Shown one piece after another: positions 40,401 through 43,400 of a stretch of 64,000 nucleotides of DNA (positions within the stretch are counted from its first letter, which is position 1; every line of letters starts with the position of its first letter). The stretch lies in assembly GCA_951640165.1 (NCBI GenBank), contig OX621265.1:19977001-20041000 (forward strand), in the 5' to 3' direction. Origin of the DNA: Pseudoips prasinana. Taxonomy: Eukaryota > Arthropoda > Insecta > Lepidoptera > Nolidae. Below the pieces are notes generated by a model, which worked only from the letters and a program-made list of their open reading frames with translations, was not told the DNA's origin and made no database searches. The translations under genes and the position numbers were made by a program.

Positions 40401-43400
40401 TAATAATAATAATAATTCTTTATTTGCAATAAAAAGTGTCTAGATTCGTGTCCGATTCGTGTCGATGTTTTTTAGGGTTCCGCACGGGAATCGAACCCGA
40501 GACACGTAGTGGCGAGGCGACTGTGTTAACCGCTGCGCCAGCCGTGCAGTATAAATGTGTTTCTTTAAATAAAGTTGGTTAGAATTTACCTAGGCAAATA
40601 ATACGTACACACAGGTACACACCAAACTACAAATTTTCAGTATAAGCTGATCCTGCGTTGTATAGGATTTCGATACAATGTGAGGTCAGCTTATTTTTTT
40701 TATTTTTTATTCACGTAGACTTTAAAAAAGCGCTTGTAAATAGTCAGAACATGTTTGTAGTAATATAGTTGTATACATTATTATTTCTAGTCACATAGAT
40801 ATTTAGGTACACATTGTATGCAAACGTTTATAAAATTTATTTTATTATTGCAATGATATTTAGCTAGCTCGTATCAAGTTATTGTCAAGAGATTATGTTT
40901 AATTATCTAGTTTAAGTCTAATATTTTTACTACATATTGTCAATGGTTCTGTCTATAGTAAGGTATTATTATTATGACGGACCTTGTGTTAATAACGATA
41001 TGTAGCCGTGTGTACATGTTATAATTTAAACCCCGGCTCGAAGGTGAGGAGGTATTATTAAACTTACTGGCAACTTGAAGTCTCATGCTCGCTTGCAGCT
41101 CGATGCTCCCAGAAGGTGGGGGGAGGACGCAGGTTATGTTCCCGTTCCATTCTTCTCTAATGTTCTTTATCAAAGCTCCACATTGGCCCGACTGAAAAAA
41201 GGAAAAACCATTATACATGAGTCGCTGGTCCGTAAGTGATCAGTGAGGTCAAGCAACCAGGCTCGCGGTCCGTCCATAGATGGGTGACCGCCAAAGTAGT
41301 TTAAGTCTCATGATCTGATGCCGAGCGACACGACCGGAAAGAGGTCCAGTACATGACCGCCGGCTTTTCGTGCTCTCCGAGGCACATTACACAGGGTATA
41401 ATACTACCAACTCCCAGACTTCGGGCTGATGCTGAGAAATTATTTTTATTACAGAATAGCCCCAAAATCACTTTTGGCCCGACCCGGGATTTGAACCCAG
41501 GACCTCGCTCTCTGCGGTTGAACACGCTACCGCTAGACCAACTAGGCAGTAGAAGTAAGTAAGTAGTAATGTACTAATTCAAGTAAATAAAATAAGTGAG
41601 GAATGGTTGATGGTTCGAAAATCATCCGCTTCCTTATCATATAAGTCGGCAGAACCTTAAGTAACACAAATTAAGGCCGGTGCCAAGCAATATTACCCTG
41701 TTCCATCGAGAGCAAGAAGAATAAGAAGAAAGAAGAAAATCTTTTTATTGAACACATTAATATTAAGATTTTACTAATCTTATACTTACTAAAACAAAAC
41801 CAAATATGATTAAAAAAACATTATACAGAAATAAATAACAAAGATAACTAATATATATTATGTGTTCAATTGGGGCAGCACAGTACACTGTTACAGCCAG
41901 AACCCAACTGCAACGCTGATTTTCAGGTGCCTACTATGGTGAGTCACAGATGTGCAATTCAGTTTTGTTCAGAGGTAATCAAATAAGTGAGGAAAGATTG
42001 ATGGTTTGAAAAATTTCCGCATCCTTATTATCATAGAAGTCAGCAGAACCTTAAGTAACAAACACTTCTAAGGCCGGCGCCAAGCAATTTTAACCTGTTC
42101 CATCAAGAGCAAGAGGTAAATCGTAAGTTTTTGCTCAAAGAGACCGGACTTGGGAAAGATTTCCGCTTAACAGAATAAAAAGAGTCTTCATAACTCAAGG
42201 TTGACTTCCTGTTACTGGGAAAAGTTCCCAGAGCTCATCACCAAGAGTCAAAAACATAACCATGAGGCTTGCCAGATACGCAAGTTGAATTGGTTGCATA
42301 AACATAATAATTAAGCATAAAGACCAGACTGGGGAAGTACCGCCACCTTACAGAAGACATTCCTTAATCATTTTAATATTGTGTTTCTGCGTGCGAGTAA
42401 GGCCGCCAGAGCTTACTGGGGTGGAGGGAAGGGTCAGCAACACTTGTTAGCTGACTCTTAAAGGCCGGCAACGCACCCGCGACTCCTCTGGTTTTGGGAA
42501 TGTCCATGGGCGGCGGTGATCACTTATCATCAGGTGACCCACTTGCTCGTTTGTCGCCCTCTGATATAACAATAAATAAATAATGAAACTCACCCCCAGT
42601 CCATCTCCTGTGTACACCACATCGCCGTCTCCATTGTCAGGCAGAAGTCTGTATGGAGTTCCACCGACTGTCATCCTGGAAACACACGCAAACATTACAG
42701 GTTAAATAGATATGACGGCGCATTCGAAATGTCACCTGTCGGATTATAACTGAACTAAATTTGACGTCAGATGTCATTTCTAGCGGAACGTCGTGTCGAT
42801 GGTCGGCGCGGCTATGTTGGATTCATTCTATCTGCAATGGCCGTTGTGAGCGCACCACGTTATCGACGGATCGCTTTTGTTCCGCGTAATCATACGATAA
42901 TGCTAATTGTGATTACGTCCTAGAGTAAACGTGACTATGTGTTTTTAGGGTTCCGTAGCCAAATGGCAAAAAACGGAACCCTTATAGATTCGTCATGTCT
43001 GTCTGTCTGTCCGTCCGTATGTCACAGCCACTTTTTTCTGAAACTATAAGAGCTGTGCTGCTAAAACTGAGATTTTTACACAAAAATAGAAAAAGAACAA
43101 TAATACATAGAACTGAAACTCAATTTTTTTTTTTGATTTATCCATACATGTGGGGTGTCTATGGATAGGTCTTCAAAAATCATATTGAGCTTTCTAATAT
43201 CATTTTTGGCTAAACTGAATATTTTGCGCGAGAGACACTTCCAAAGTGGTAAAATTAATTCCCCCCCCCCCCCCCCCCCGTAACTTCTAAAATAAGAGAA
43301 TGATAAAACTAAAAAAAAATAAATGATGTACATTACTATAGAAACTAACAACGAAAATTAGTTTGAACGAGATCTAGGAAGTAGTTTTTTTTAATACGTT